Shown one piece after another: positions 21,094 to 34,600 of a DNA stretch of 64,000 bases (the stretch's first letter is position 1; every line of letters starts with the position of its first letter). Location of the stretch: assembly GCF_024679245.1 (NCBI RefSeq), contig NC_090192.1:521501-585500 (forward strand), written 5' to 3'. The notes under the pieces are model-generated. The model saw nothing but the letters and a program-made list of their open reading frames with translations. It was not told where the DNA came from and made no database searches. The position numbers were made by a program, and so were the translations under genes. Source of the DNA: Pseudorasbora parva (lineage: Eukaryota > Chordata > Actinopteri > Cypriniformes > Gobionidae).

Positions 21094-21342
21094 TGTGTCT
21101 GTAATCCTTGACTTCCTCGGCCTCGCGGAGGGCTTCACTAATGGCTTTCTTTTCAAATGACCGCTTTGGTACTCGACTTCAGAAGAGAGGCCCAAGCATG
21201 AAATTCAATTACGCAGCACACGCTCGGGCCGGTCCGGTGTTAATCCCCAGCATAACCTCAGGATTTCCAGTCCCAAAACTCAGCCTTTGTGCCAAGATCG
21301 ACAGGTGAGGACTGCGACACGGATATACTGAGGGATCATTCT

Positions 21343-21743
21343 GCACCGCAAAATATGCTTTCCTTACTCAGTGTTTTTGTCTTGTTTCTAGTCAAAGATT
21401 GAATAATTCTTAAATCAAGAAGTATTTACTAGACAAGAACAAGTAATTGTCTTGTTTTGGGGAAAAATAACTCTAAATGAAGAGAGTTTTTGCTTAAAAT
21501 AAGATAAATAATCTGCCAATGGGGTGAGAAAAATAATCTTGTTTTCTGTTTGAATTAAGATTATTTTTTTGGCAGATTATTTATCTTATTTTAAGCAAAA
21601 ACTCTCTTCATTTTGAGTTATTTTCCCCAAAACAAGACAATAATTTGTGCTTGTCTAGTTAATGTTTCTTAAATGTAAGAATTTTTAGATATTTTGACTA
21701 GAAACAAGACAAAAGTACTAAGTAAGAAGAGCATGTTTTGCTG
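21343..21743. mobile_element. Angel-like fold-back element, complete copy 2
   Basis: Same palindromic architecture, centred near 21545. It is bounded by GCAAAATATGCTTTCCTTAC and GTAAGAAGAGCATGTTTTGC. Its right arm contains the intact TTAA site that is occupied in the 17-kb copy, which makes it the natural reference for that insertion. Confidence 0.85.
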
Positions 21744-22072
21744 TCCGTCTTTCCTGACACTGATTACTGCACTCATAGAGTAAAGCACAGTCTCTGTCCC
21801 AGAACTCAATCCGGCGGGTCAATGGACGGACCGCCAAGAAATGCAGAGGAGTTTTCCTGAGCGGGAACACACTTCCACCGCCAGTGTGTGTTCGACTGCA
21901 GGCCAAGTGTGATGAACGCCGGGGAATCTGAAGCCAGATTTGGGAGTCGGGCTTGTTGGCTGTTGTTATGACTCCATGACCCGCTGGTGGAGATTTGTGT
22001 CACTGACGACATGATCTCAAGTCTCCAGACTTTTGGGATTCGCAAACAAAACATGTGAGAACCACTGGGAAC
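21744..22072. other. No recognised feature
   Basis: Spacer between two fold-back elements. Confidence 0.5.
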
Positions 22073-22430
22073 ACACTGCAAAAAATGCTCTTCTTACTCA
22101 GTATTGTTGTCTTGTTTCCAGTCCAAATATTCTTAAATCAAGATGCATTTACATAAGTAAAACGACATGAGATATTTTTTCTTGTTTTCTGGGGAAACAT
22201 ATCAAAATGAAGAGAGTTTTTGCCTAAAACAGGAAAAAATAATCTGCCAATGGGGTGAGAAAAATAATCAGATTTCTGTTTGGAAACAAGAAACAAGATT
22301 ATTGTTCTTGTTTTAAGCAAAAACTCACTTCATTTTCATTTGACTTTTAAACAAAACATGAAAAAATATCTTGTCGTTTTACTGATCTAGTAAATGCATC
22401 TTGATTTAATTGTAAGATATTTAAACTATA
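22073..22430. mobile_element. Angel-like fold-back element, right end lost
   Basis: It begins CACTGCAAAAAATGCTCTTC. The palindrome is centred near 22270. The outer right end ('aagtaagaagagcat') is missing because the element runs into the GTACC-rich repeat. Confidence 0.8.
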
Positions 22431-22442
22431 CACCCATCACAC

Positions 22443-22622
22443 AAAATTGTACCTTAAGGGGTACAACAGCTGGGGAAGTACCCTTAAAAGGACAACTTTG
22501 TGCCATTTTTACCACAAAAAGAATCATAGTAGTACATTGGGACACGCACGTGTACTCAAAGGTACTAATATGCACCTTTTAAGAGTAAAAAAGGTACAAA
22601 GATGTCCTTTACTACATTTTTT
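22443..22622 (-). repeat. GTACC-rich dispersed repeat (inverse partner at 12788-12893)
   Basis: It contains repeated GTACC/GGTAC words. The end 'aaaaaggtacaaagatgtcc' is the reverse complement of the 12.79-kb copy's start. Confidence 0.6.
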
Positions 22623-23065
22623 TATGTAAATGGTTAATGGGTGCATAACATTGTGGTAATAATAATCTTGATTCTAGAATTACGTCATCTCTTAATTGAT
22701 GACGAGGGTACATTATTTCTTGTTCCTGAAGCGTTTAACTCGGATATACGGCACTATAGAGAAGAGGACTAGTGCCACTTATCCTTATGCAGACACAAAA
22801 TGAATAAATCGTATAACTAAAAAAAAAAATCAACCAAGGAAAATAATGTATTTTCACTCCACAGATTTATCCATCACTACACAATTATTGAGAGACTGAT
22901 GACATTAATTTACTCATTCAATCCTTTGCTCAACTTTACGTGTCTTTCTTCCAATGAACATAAGAAGAGGAACTTTGAATGATGTGCCAGCCACACTATT
23001 TACATCCTGTTACAATAAATTGGACTGAAGCTTTCAAGCTACAAAATGATGCAAAATTATTATAA
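22623..23065. other. No recognised feature
   Basis: AT-rich sequence with no gene signal. Confidence 0.5.
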
Positions 23066-23545
23066 AAGTAGTTCCAGTGAAAGGAACTCTTAATGCTTCA
23101 CCAAGACATTTTGGACAATTTCACGCTCCTGTCTTTGTGGGATCAGTTTGTGGACGGCCCCTTCCTGCCCCAGCATGACTGCGCTCCAGTGCACAAAGCG
23201 TCGCTCCATAAAGACATGGATGAGGAGTTTGGTGTGGAGGAACTGGACTGGCCTGCACAGAGTCCTGAGCTCAACCCGATAGAACAGCTTTGGGATGAAT
23301 TAGAGCGGAGACTGAGAGCCAGGCCTTCTCGTCCAACATCAGTGCCTGACCTCACAAATGAGCTTCTAGAAGAATGGGCAAAAATCCCCATAAACACACT
23401 CCTAAACCTTGAGGAAAGCCTTCCCAGAAGAGCTGGAGCTGTTAGAGAGGGTGGGCCGACTCCAGATTAAACCCTACGGGTTAACAATGGGGAGCTCATG
23501 TGTGTGTAGAGGCGACAGCACAACACTTCTGGCAATATAGTGTAT
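23066..23545 (+). mobile_element. 3' half of the Tc1-like transposon, copy B
   Basis: From 'gttccagtgaaaggaactct' (23069) onward it is almost identical to copy A at 8206-8991 and ends in a better-preserved right terminus (GGCAATATAGTGTA, 23532-23545). The left half and left terminus are absent. Confidence 0.85.
23093..23470 (+). pseudogene. C-terminal half of a Tc1-like transposase, copy B
   Basis: It has 125 codons, the same length and almost the same sequence as 8546-8923. Visible changes are near residues 10-15 (NFTLLSL against NYMLLTL) and one before the catalytic aspartate (PQHDC against SQHDC). It keeps the second aspartate and the glutamate with DD34E spacing but has no DNA-binding domain and no first aspartate, so it is inactive on its own. 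Confidence 0.75.
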
Positions 23546-24401
23546 ATTCAAGTCCACATGTCATCGCAACATAACCTTTCCAGCGGTTAAGAGCTGTAGT
23601 TTGGTTAACAATGCTTTTGGGAAACCTCAGACTCGACTTGTACATCATTTGACATGTCTCCTTTTTGTTCCATGGAGGTTCCAGCGGGTTTGAAATGGCA
23701 TGAAGGTGAGTACAGGAAGAGATTTGAATGTATTTTTGGGAGGGAGCGACTCCAACATGCCCCTTGAGATCTTATCTGATTCTTTGAGTCGATGTGAATT
23801 CCCATCCGTCAGTCTCAGCGGGGAGTGAACATTACAGGCCACAAATCTCAGCTGATGGTTTGCATTTAAATCAGTCACATGTAAACATGAACTCGCCTCG
23901 TTGTGGCCTTTTGCGCAACGCGATTGCTCTTATTTTAGCCGATCCAAATGCAGCGATGATGGAAGAAGTCCAAATAAATAACCCTTGGAACGGATCCAGA
24001 ACTTGGGGAAACCCCTTCAGATGGTCAAACCAGCGGCCATCAGTTTCAGAGCCTTGTCCATGTCTGTATCTGGGAAAAGGGTCGGGCTGATTTTCTGCTC
24101 ATCCTGTGGGAGTTCGGAGAAGATCTGGGATGCCAGCTTTGACCCGCAGAGAGAACGCCACGAAACAGGGCCATTCATCAGTTTTCCAGACCTGGGGCTT
24201 CAGCAAATCAGGATCTTGAGCGTATGACATTTAAGGGCTCAAGGGAAAAAAGGTCTAATTTCACACATGCACATTCCCAGGACATGTAAAGTCCACATTT
24301 CCCGCTCAGTTAGTTTATTTGTGTGACTGGATTAGCAAATATACACACGTGTGCCATACAGGCCGGGAATCCTTCGCATAACTTTGCATGCTACTAAACT
24401 T
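23546..24401. other. No recognised feature
   Basis: Short open frames here (for example 23794-24090) resemble nothing I recognise and have no start context or splice-like structure that I could defend. Confidence 0.5.
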
Positions 24402-24733
24402 ACACTGCAAAAAAAAAAAAATGCTTTTCTTAGTTAGTATTAATGTCTTGTTTTTAGTCAACATTTCTAAAAAAAATTACATTAAGAAACATTTACTAGA
24501 CAAGAAAAAAATATTGTCTTGTTATGGGTAAAAATAAAAAAAAATTAGCGTAAAATAGGCAAATTAATCTTGTTTTAAGCAAAAGCTCTCTTAATTTTGA
24601 GTTATTCTTTCCCAAAACAAGACAATTACTTTTGCGTGTCTAGTAAATACTTCTTGTATTAAGAATTTTTAGATGTTTGGTCTAGAAACAAGACAAAAAT
24701 ACTGAGTAAGAAAAGCATTTGTTTGCAGTGTAA
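24402..24733. mobile_element. Angel-like fold-back element, shortened
   Basis: Bounded by ACTGCAAAAAA and TTTGCAGTGT. The outer arms pair, but the central 'ccaatggggt' block is deleted, so the hairpin is shorter. Confidence 0.8.
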
Positions 24734-24754
24734 ATTGGATGCAAATACCATCTT

Positions 24755-25066
24755 TTTTTCCTCAGTGTTTCTCTCGTTTTTCAGAAACAAAATGACCAGA
24801 TATTAGTATACATGTTTGTATGACTGTGTTTAAAACGAGAACACACATCAACTAATGGAGTCAGAAAAATACCCTTGTTTTCCATTTGAATTAAGTTTAT
24901 TTTTTTGGACTCCATTGGCAGATATTTGTTCATGTTTTAAGGATAAAGTCAAATATAATATTGCTTCTCCTGTAAATGTATCTTGATTTAAGAGTGTTTA
25001 GATATTTATGCTGGACAACAAGACAGAAAAACATAGAGGAAGAAAATAACTGTTAGCAGCGTGTGA
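24755..25066. mobile_element. Diverged Angel-like fold-back element
   Basis: The central part 'gttttccatttgaattaagt' with 'actccattggcagat' and the outer 'atcttgatttaagagt' match the family at lower identity than the others, suggesting an older copy. Confidence 0.65.
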
Positions 25067-25692
25067 CACTGTGATGATTTATGATGTTTGTAGTTTCAAA
25101 AAGCAGTGAAGCTTGGCTGCGAAGTTCCTTAGAAATCAGTTTATTGGGAAAGAGAAGTGCTGTAATGTTTTGCTAACCTTTCAAACTCTTGTAATCCTGC
25201 CACTGATGGCTTGTAACATCATAAGCAAGTATGCTGCCCTTCTCTGAACTATAAATCATACGCTTAGACTAGAATTAATCTGAAGGCAGAAGCGCTCCGT
25301 TGTGCGGATGAATGTCAGTGTGGGAAAAACAAAAGAGCGGCAGGGAGTCACATGGGTCGCACGGCTCCCAGAGGCCCAGTCCGCTCCATCCATCTCTATT
25401 TTCTGTTCCTTCCATTCCTGTATCGAGAACGGGCTTCTCTGGAAAACTGGCTGCGATTAAACGGACGGCGGTGTTTCTTAAGCTGACAGCTGTGTATACA
25501 TCGATTATACACAAACAATTCACAGACCTGAACGTCAAAAGCAACAAGTAGCTTTTCAAAAGTGTTTTAAAAAACATTCTCGAAAAATGCAGCTGAAGAG
25601 CACAGGCGTGTAATAACAGGCAGAAATGTTTATGTGCAGAGCATACAGAGATCACAGAAAACAACATCATACTCATACCGTGATGTTTACAT
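25067..25692. other. No recognised feature; left flank of the 14-bp satellite
   Basis: No repeat partner. The frames at 25275-25727 (minus) and 25312-25551 are not convincing genes. Confidence 0.5.
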
Positions 25693-28600
25693 GTTGAGAT
25701 CAACACGCCAGGCTTCGACACACCCAAATCAACACGCCCAAAACAACACGCTCAAATCGACACACTCAAATCAACACGCTCAAATCAACACCTTCAGATC
25801 AACATGCTCAAATCAACACCTTCAGATCAACACGCCCAAATCAACACGCTCAAATCAACACCTTCAGATCAACATGCTCAAATCAACACCTTCAGATCAA
25901 CACGCCCAAATCAACACCTTCAGATCAACACGCCCAAATCAACACGCTCAAATCAACACCTTCAGATCAACACGCCCAAATCAACACACTCAAATCAACA
26001 CGCCCAAATCAACACGCTCAAATCAAAACCTTCAGATCAACATGCTCAAATCAACACCTTCAGATCAACACGCTCAGATCAACATGCTCAGATCAACACG
26101 CCCAAAACAACACACTCAAATCGACACACTCAAATTAACATGCTCAAATCAACACCTTCAGATCAACGCGCTCAAATCAACACGCCCAAATCAACATGCC
26201 CAAACCAACACGCTAAGATCAACACGCTCAGATCAACACGCCCAAATCAACACGCTAAGATCAACACGCTCAGATCAACACGCTCAAATCAGCACGCCCA
26301 AATCAACACGCTCAGATCAACACGCCCAAACCAACACACTCAGATCAACACGCTCAGATCAACACGCTCAGATCAACACACTCAAATCAACACGCTAAGA
26401 TCAACACGCTCAGATCAACACGCTCAGATCAACACGCCCAAATCAACACGCCCAAATCAACACGCCCAAACCAACACGCTCAGATGAACACGCTCAGATC
26501 AACACGCTAAGATCAACACGCTCAGATCAACACGCTAAGATCAACACGCTCAGATCAACATGCTCAGATCAACACGCTCAGATCAACACGCCCAAACCAA
26601 CACACTCAGATCAACACGCTCAGATCAACACGCTCAGATGAACACGCCCAAACCAACACACTCAGATCAACACGCCCAAACCAACACACTCAGATCAACA
26701 CGCTCAGATCAACACGCTCAGATCAACACGCCCAAACCAACACACTCAGATCAACACGCTCAGATCAACACGCTCAGATGAACACGCTCAAATCAACACG
26801 CTAAGATCAACACGCTCAGATCAACATGCTCAGATCAACACGCTCAGATCAACACGCCCAAATCAACACGCCCAAACCAACACGCCCAAACCAACACGCT
26901 CAGATCAACACGCTCAGATCAACACGCTCAAATCAACACGCTCAGATCAACACGCCCAAATCAACACGCCCAAACCAACACGCTCAGATCAACACGCTCA
27001 GATCAACACGCTCAGATCAACACGCTCAAATCAACACGCCCAGATCAACACGCTCAGATCAACACGCTCAAATCAACACGCTCAGATCAACACGCCCAAA
27101 CCAACACGCCCAAACCAACACGCTCAGATCAACACCTTCAGATCAACACGTCCAAACCAACACGCTCAGATCAACACGCTCAGATCAACAAGCTCAAATC
27201 AACACCTTCAGATCAACACGCTCAAATCAACACCTTCAGATCAACATGCTCAAATCAACACCTTCAGATCAACGCGCTCAAATCAACACGCCCAAATCAA
27301 CACGCCCAAACCAACACGCTAAGATCAACACGCTCAAATCAACACATTCAGATCAACACGCCCAAATCAACACGCTCAGATCAACACGCTCAGATCAACA
27401 CGCCCAAATCAACACGCCCAAACCAACACGCTAAGATCAACACGCTCAAATCAACACGCTCAGATCAACACGCCCAGATCAACACGCTCAGATCAACACG
27501 CTCAGATCAACACGCCCAAATCAACACACCCAAATCAACACGCTCAGATCAACACGCTCAAATCAACACGCCAAAATCAACACGCTCAGATCAACACGCC
27601 CAAACCAACACGCTCAGATCAACACGCTCAAATCAACACGCTCAAATCAACACGCCCAAATCAACACGCCCAAACCAACACGCTCAGATCAACACGCTCA
27701 GATCAACACGCTCAGATCAACACGCCCAAATCAACACGCCCAAACCAACACGCTCAGATCAACACGCTCAGATAAACACGCGCAGATCAACACGCTCAAA
27801 TCAACACGCCCAAATCAACACGCTCAGATCAACACGCTCAAATCAACACGCTCAGATCAACACGCTCAAATCAACACGGTCAGATCAACACCTTCAGATC
27901 AACACGCTCAAATCAACACGCTCAAACCAACACGCTAAGATCAACACACTCAGATCAACACCTTCAGATCAACACGCTCAGATCAACACGCTCAAACCAA
28001 CACGCTAAGATCAACACACTCAGATCAACACCTTCAGATCAACACGCTCAGATCAACACGCTCAGATCAACACGCTAAGATCAACACGCTCAGATCAACA
28101 CGCTCAGATCAACACGCTCAGATCAACACGCTCAAATCAACACGCCCAAATCAACACGCTCAGATCAACACGCTCAAATCAACACGCTCAGATCAACACG
28201 CCCAAACCAACACGCTCAGATCAACACCTTCAGATCAACACGCCCAAACCAACACGCTCAAATCAACACGCTCAGATCAACACGCTCAGAACAACACGCT
28301 CAAATCAACACCTTCAGATCAACACGCCCAAATCAACACGCCCAAACCAACATGCTCAGATCAACACCTTCAGATCAACACCTTCAGATCAAAACGCCCA
28401 AACCAACACGCCCAAACCAACACGCTCAGATCAACACCTTCAGATCAACACGCCCAAACCAACACGCCCAGATCAACACGCTCAGATCAACACGCTCAGA
28501 TCAACACCTTCAGATCAACACGCTCAAATCAACACCTTCAGATCAACACGCCCAAATCAACACGCCTAAACCAACACGCTCAGATCAACACCTTCAGATC

Positions 28601-31600
28601 AACACGCTCAAATCAAGACCTTCAGATCAACACGCCCAAATCAACACGCCCAAACCAACACGCTCAAATCAACACCTTCAGATCAACACCTTCAGATCAA
28701 CACGCTCAGATCAACACCTTCAGATCAACACGCTCAGATCAACACCTTCAGATCAACACGCTCAGATCAACACCTTCAGATCAACACCTTCAGATCAACA
28801 TGCTCAGATCAACACCTTCAGATCAACACGCTCAAATCAACACCTTCAGATCAATACGCTCAGATCAACACCTTCAGATCAACACGCTCAGATCAACACC
28901 TTTAGATCAACACGCTCAAATCAACAGCTTCAGATCAATACGCTCAGATCAACACCTTCAGATCAACACGCTCAGATCAACACCTTCAGATCAACACGCT
29001 CAAATCAACACCTTCAGATCAATACGCTCAAATCAACACCTCCAGATCAACACACTCAAATCAACACCTTCAGATCAACACGCTCAGATCAACACGCTCA
29101 AATCAACACCTTCAGATCAACACGCTCAAATCAACACCTTCAGATCAATACGCTCAGATCAACACGCTCAAATCAACACCTTCAGATCAACACGCTCAAA
29201 TCAACACCTTCAGATCAAAACGCTCAAATCAACACCTTCAGATCAATACGCTCAAATCAACACCTTCAGATCAATACGCTCAAATCAACACCTTCAGATC
29301 AATACGCTCAAATCAACACCTTCAGATCAATACGCTCAAATCAACACCTCCAGATCAACACGCTCAAATCAACACCTTCAGATCAACACGCTCAAATCAA
29401 CACCTTCAGATCAACACGCTCAAATCAACACCTCCAGATCAATACGCTCAAATCAACACCTTCAGATCAACACGCTCAGATCAACACCTTCAGATCAATA
29501 CACTCAAATCAACACCTTCAGATCAATACGCTCAAATCAACACCTTCAGATCAATACGCTCAAATCAACACCTTCAGATCAATACGCTCAGTTCAACACC
29601 TTCAGATCAACACGCTCAGATCAACACCTTCAGATCAACACGCTCAAATCAACACCTTCAGATCAACACGCTCAAATCAACACCTTCAGATCAACACGCT
29701 CAAATCAACACCTTCAGATCAATACGCTCAAATCAACACCTTCAGATCAATACGCTCAGTTCAACACCTTCAGATCAACACGCTCAAATCAACACGCTCA
29801 GATCAACACCTTCAGATCAACACGCTCAAATCAACACCTTCAGATCAACACGCTCAAATCAACACCTTCAGATCAACACGCTCAAATCAACACCTTCAGA
29901 TCAACACGCTCAAATCAACACCTTCAGATCAACACGCTCAAATCAACACCTTCAGATCAACACGCTCAAATCAACACCTTCAGATCAACACGCTCAGATC
30001 AACACCTTCAGATCAACACGCTCAGATCAACACGCTGAAATCAACACCTCCAGATCAACACGCTCAAATCAACACCTTCAGATCAACATGCTCAAATCAA
30101 CACCTCCAGATCAACACGCTCAAATCAACACCTTCAGATCAACACGCTCAGATCAACACCTTCAGATCAACAAGCTCAAATCAACACGCTGAAATCAACA
30201 CCTCCAGATCAACACGCTCAAATCAACACCTTCAGATCAACACGCTCAGATCAACACCTCCAGATCAACACGCTCAGGTCAACACCCCCCAAATCAACAC
30301 GCTCAAATCAACACCTTCAGATCAACACGCTCAAATCAACACCTTCAGATCAACACGCTCAGATCAACACCTTCAGATCAACACGCTCAGATCAACACGC
30401 TGAAATCAACACCTCCAGATCAACACGCTCAAATCAACACCTTCAGATCAACATGCTCAAATCAACACCTCCAGATCAACACGCTCAAATCAACACCTTC
30501 AGATCAACACGCTCAGATCAACACCTTCAGATCAACAAGCTCAAATCAACACGCTGAAATCAACACCTCCAGATCAACACGCTCAAATCAACACCTTCAG
30601 ATCAACACGCTCAGATCAACACCTTCAGATCAACACGCTCAAATCAACACCCCCCAAATCAACACGCTCAAATCAACACCTTCAGATCAACACGCTCAAA
30701 TCAACACCTTCAGATCAATACGCTCAGGTCAACACCTTCAGATCAACACACTCAAATCAACACCTCCAGATCAACACGCTCAGATCAACACCTTCAGATC
30801 AACACGCTCAGATCATCACCTTCAGATCAATACGCTCAGATCAACACCTTCAGATCAACACACTCAAATCAACACCTCCAGATCAACACGCTCAGATCAA
30901 CACCTTCAGATCAATACGCTCAGATCAACACCTTCAGATCAATACGCTCAGATCATCACCTTCAGATCAATACGCTCAGATCAACACCTTCAGATCAACA
31001 CACTCAAATCAACACCTCCAGATCAACACGCTCAGATCAACACCTTCAGATCAATACGCTCAGATCATCACCTTCAGATCAACATGCAGAAATCAACACC
31101 TCCAGATCAACACGCTCAGATCAACACCTTCAGATCAACACGCTCAAATCAACACCTTCAGATCAACACGCTCAAATCCACACGCCCAAATCAACACGCT
31201 CAAATCAACACCTCCAGATCAACACGCTCAAATCAACACCTTCAGATCAACACGCTCAGATCAACACCTTCAGATCAACACACTCAAATCAACACCTCCA
31301 GATCAACACGCTCAGATCAACACCTCCAGATCAACACGCTCAAATCAACACCTTCAGATCAACACGCTCAGATCAACACCTTCAGATCAACACACTCAAA
31401 TCAACACCTCCAGATCAACACGCTCAAATCAACACCTCCAGATCAACACGCTCAGATCAACACCTTCAGATCAATACGCTCAGATCAACACCTTCAGATC
31501 AACACACTCAAATCAACACCTCCAGATCAACACGCTCAGATCAACACCTTCAGATCAACACGCTCAGATCATCACCTTCAGATCAATACGCTCAGATCAA

Positions 31601-34600
31601 CACCTTCAGATCAACACACTCAAATCAACACCTCCAGATCAACACGCTCAGATCAACACCTTCAGATCAATACGCTCAGATCATCACCTTCAGATCAACA
31701 CGCTGAAATCAACACCTCCAGATCAACACGCTCAAATCAACACCTTCAGATCAACACGCTCAGATCAACACCTTCAGATCAACACGCTCAAATCCACACG
31801 CCCAAATCAACACGCTCAAATCAACACCTCCAGATCAACACGCTCAAATCAACACCTTCAGATCAACACGCTCAAATCAACACCTTCAGATCAACACGCT
31901 CAGATCAACACCTTCAGATCAACACGCTCAGATCAACACCTCCAGATCAACACGCTCAAATCAACACCTTCAGATCAACACGCTCAAATCAACACCTTCA
32001 GATCAACACGCTCAAATCAACACCTTCAGATCAACACGCTCAAATCCACACGCCCAAATCAACACGCCCAAATCATCATGCTCTGATTGACACGCCAAAA
32101 TCAACACGCTCAGATCAACACGCTCAGATCAACACCTTCAGATCAACACGCCCAAATAAACACGCTCAAATCAACATCCTCAAAAAAACACGCTCAAATC
32201 AACACGCCCAAATCAACTCGCCCAGATCAACACGCTCACATTAACACGCTCAGATCAACACGCTCAGATCAACACGCTCAGATCAACACGCTCAGATCAA
32301 CACGCCCAGATCAACACGGCCAAATCAACACGACCAGATCAACACGCCCAAATCAACTTGACCAGATCAACACGCTCAGATCAACACGCCCAGATCAACA
32401 CGCCCAAATCAACACGCTCAGATCAACACGCTCAGATCAACACGCACAGATCAACACGCTCAGATCAACACGCTCAGATCAACACACTCAGATCAACACC
32501 TTCAGATCAACACGCTCAGATCAACACGCTCAAATCAACACGCTCAGATCAACACGCTCAGATCAACACGCCCAGATCAACACGCCCAAATCAACACGAC
32601 CAGATCAACACGCTCACATCAACACGCTCAGACCAACACGCCCAAATCAACACGCTCAGATCAACACGCTCAGATCAACATGCTCAAATCAACACCCCCC
32701 AAATCAACACGCTCAAATCAACACCCCCCAAATCAACACGCTCAGATAAACACCTTCAGATCAACACGCTCAAATCAACACGCTCAGATCAACACGCTCA
32801 GATCAACACGCCCAGATCAACACGCCCAAATCAACACGCCCAAATCAACACGACCAGATCAACACGCTCACATCAACACGCTCAGACCAACACGCCCAAA
32901 TCAACACGCTCAGATCAACATGCTCAGATCAACATGCTCAAATCAACACCCCCCAAATCAACACGCTCAGATCAACGCGCTCAAATCAACGCGCCCAAAT
33001 CAACGCGCCCAAATCAACACGCCCAGATTAACGCCCCCTAATCAACACGCCCAGATCAACACACTCAGATCAACAAGCTCAGATCAACACGCTCAGATCA
33101 ACACGCTCAGATCAACACGCCCAGATCAACACCCTCAGATTAACATGCCCAGATCAACACACTCAGATCAACACGCCCAGATCAACACGCTCAGATCAAC
33201 ACACTCAGATCAACACACTCAGATCAACACACTCAGATCAACGCGCTCAAATCAACACGCTCAGACCAACACGCCCAAATCAACACGCTCAGATCAACAC
33301 CCTCAGATCAACACGCTCAGATCAACACGCTCAGATCAACACGCTCAAATCAGAACGCTCAGATCAACACGCTCAGATCAACACGCTCAGATCAACACGC
33401 TCAAATCAGAACGCTCAGATCAACACCCTCAGATCAACAACCTCAGATCAACACGCCCAAATCAACATCCTCAGGTCAACACGCCCAAATCATCACGCCC
33501 AAATCATCACGCTCAAATCAACACGCTCAGATCAACACGCTCAGATCAACACGCTCAAATCAAAACGCTCAGATCAACACGCTCAGATCAACACGCTCAG
33601 ATCAACACGCTCAGATCAACACGCTCAGATCAACACGCTCAAATCAAAACGCTCAGATCAACACCCTCAGATCAACACGCCCAAACCAACACGCTCAGAT
33701 CAACACGCTCAGATCAACACGCACAGATCAACACACTCAGATCAACACCTTCAGATCAACACGCTCAGATCAACACGCTCAAATCAACACGCTCAGATCA
33801 ACACGCTCAGATCAACACGCCCAGATCAACACGCCCAAATCAACACGACCAGATCAACACGCTCACATCAACACGCTCAGACCAACACGCCCAAATCAAC
33901 ACGCTCAGATCAACATGCTCAAATCAACACCCCCCAAATCAACACGCTCAAATCAACACCCCCCAAATCAACACGCTCAGATAAACACCTTCAGATCAAC
34001 ACGCTCAAATCAACACGCTCAGATCAACACGCTCAGATCAACACGCCCAGATCAACACGCCCAAATCAACACGCCCAAATCAACACGACCAGATCAACAC
34101 GCTCACATCAACACGCTCAGACCAACACGCCCAAATCAACACGCTCAGATCAACATGCTCAGATCAACATGCTCAAATCAACACCCCCCAAATCAACACG
34201 CTCAGATCAACGCGCTCAAATCAACGCGCCCAAATCAACGCGCCCAAATCAACACGCCCAGATTAACGCGCCCTAATCAACACGCCCAGATCAACACACT
34301 CAGATCAACAAGCTCAGATCAACACGCTCAGATCAACACGCTCAGATCAACACGCCCAGATCAACACCCTCAGATTAACATGCCCAGATCAACACACTCA
34401 GATCAACACGCCCAGATCAACACGCTCAGATCAACACACTCAGATCAACACACTCAGATCAACACACTCAGATCAACGCGCTCAAATCAACACGCTCAGA
34501 CCAACACGCCCAAATCAACACGCTCAGATCAACACCCTCAGATCAACACGCTCAGATCAACACGCTCAGATCAACACGCTCAAATCAGAACGCTCAGATC

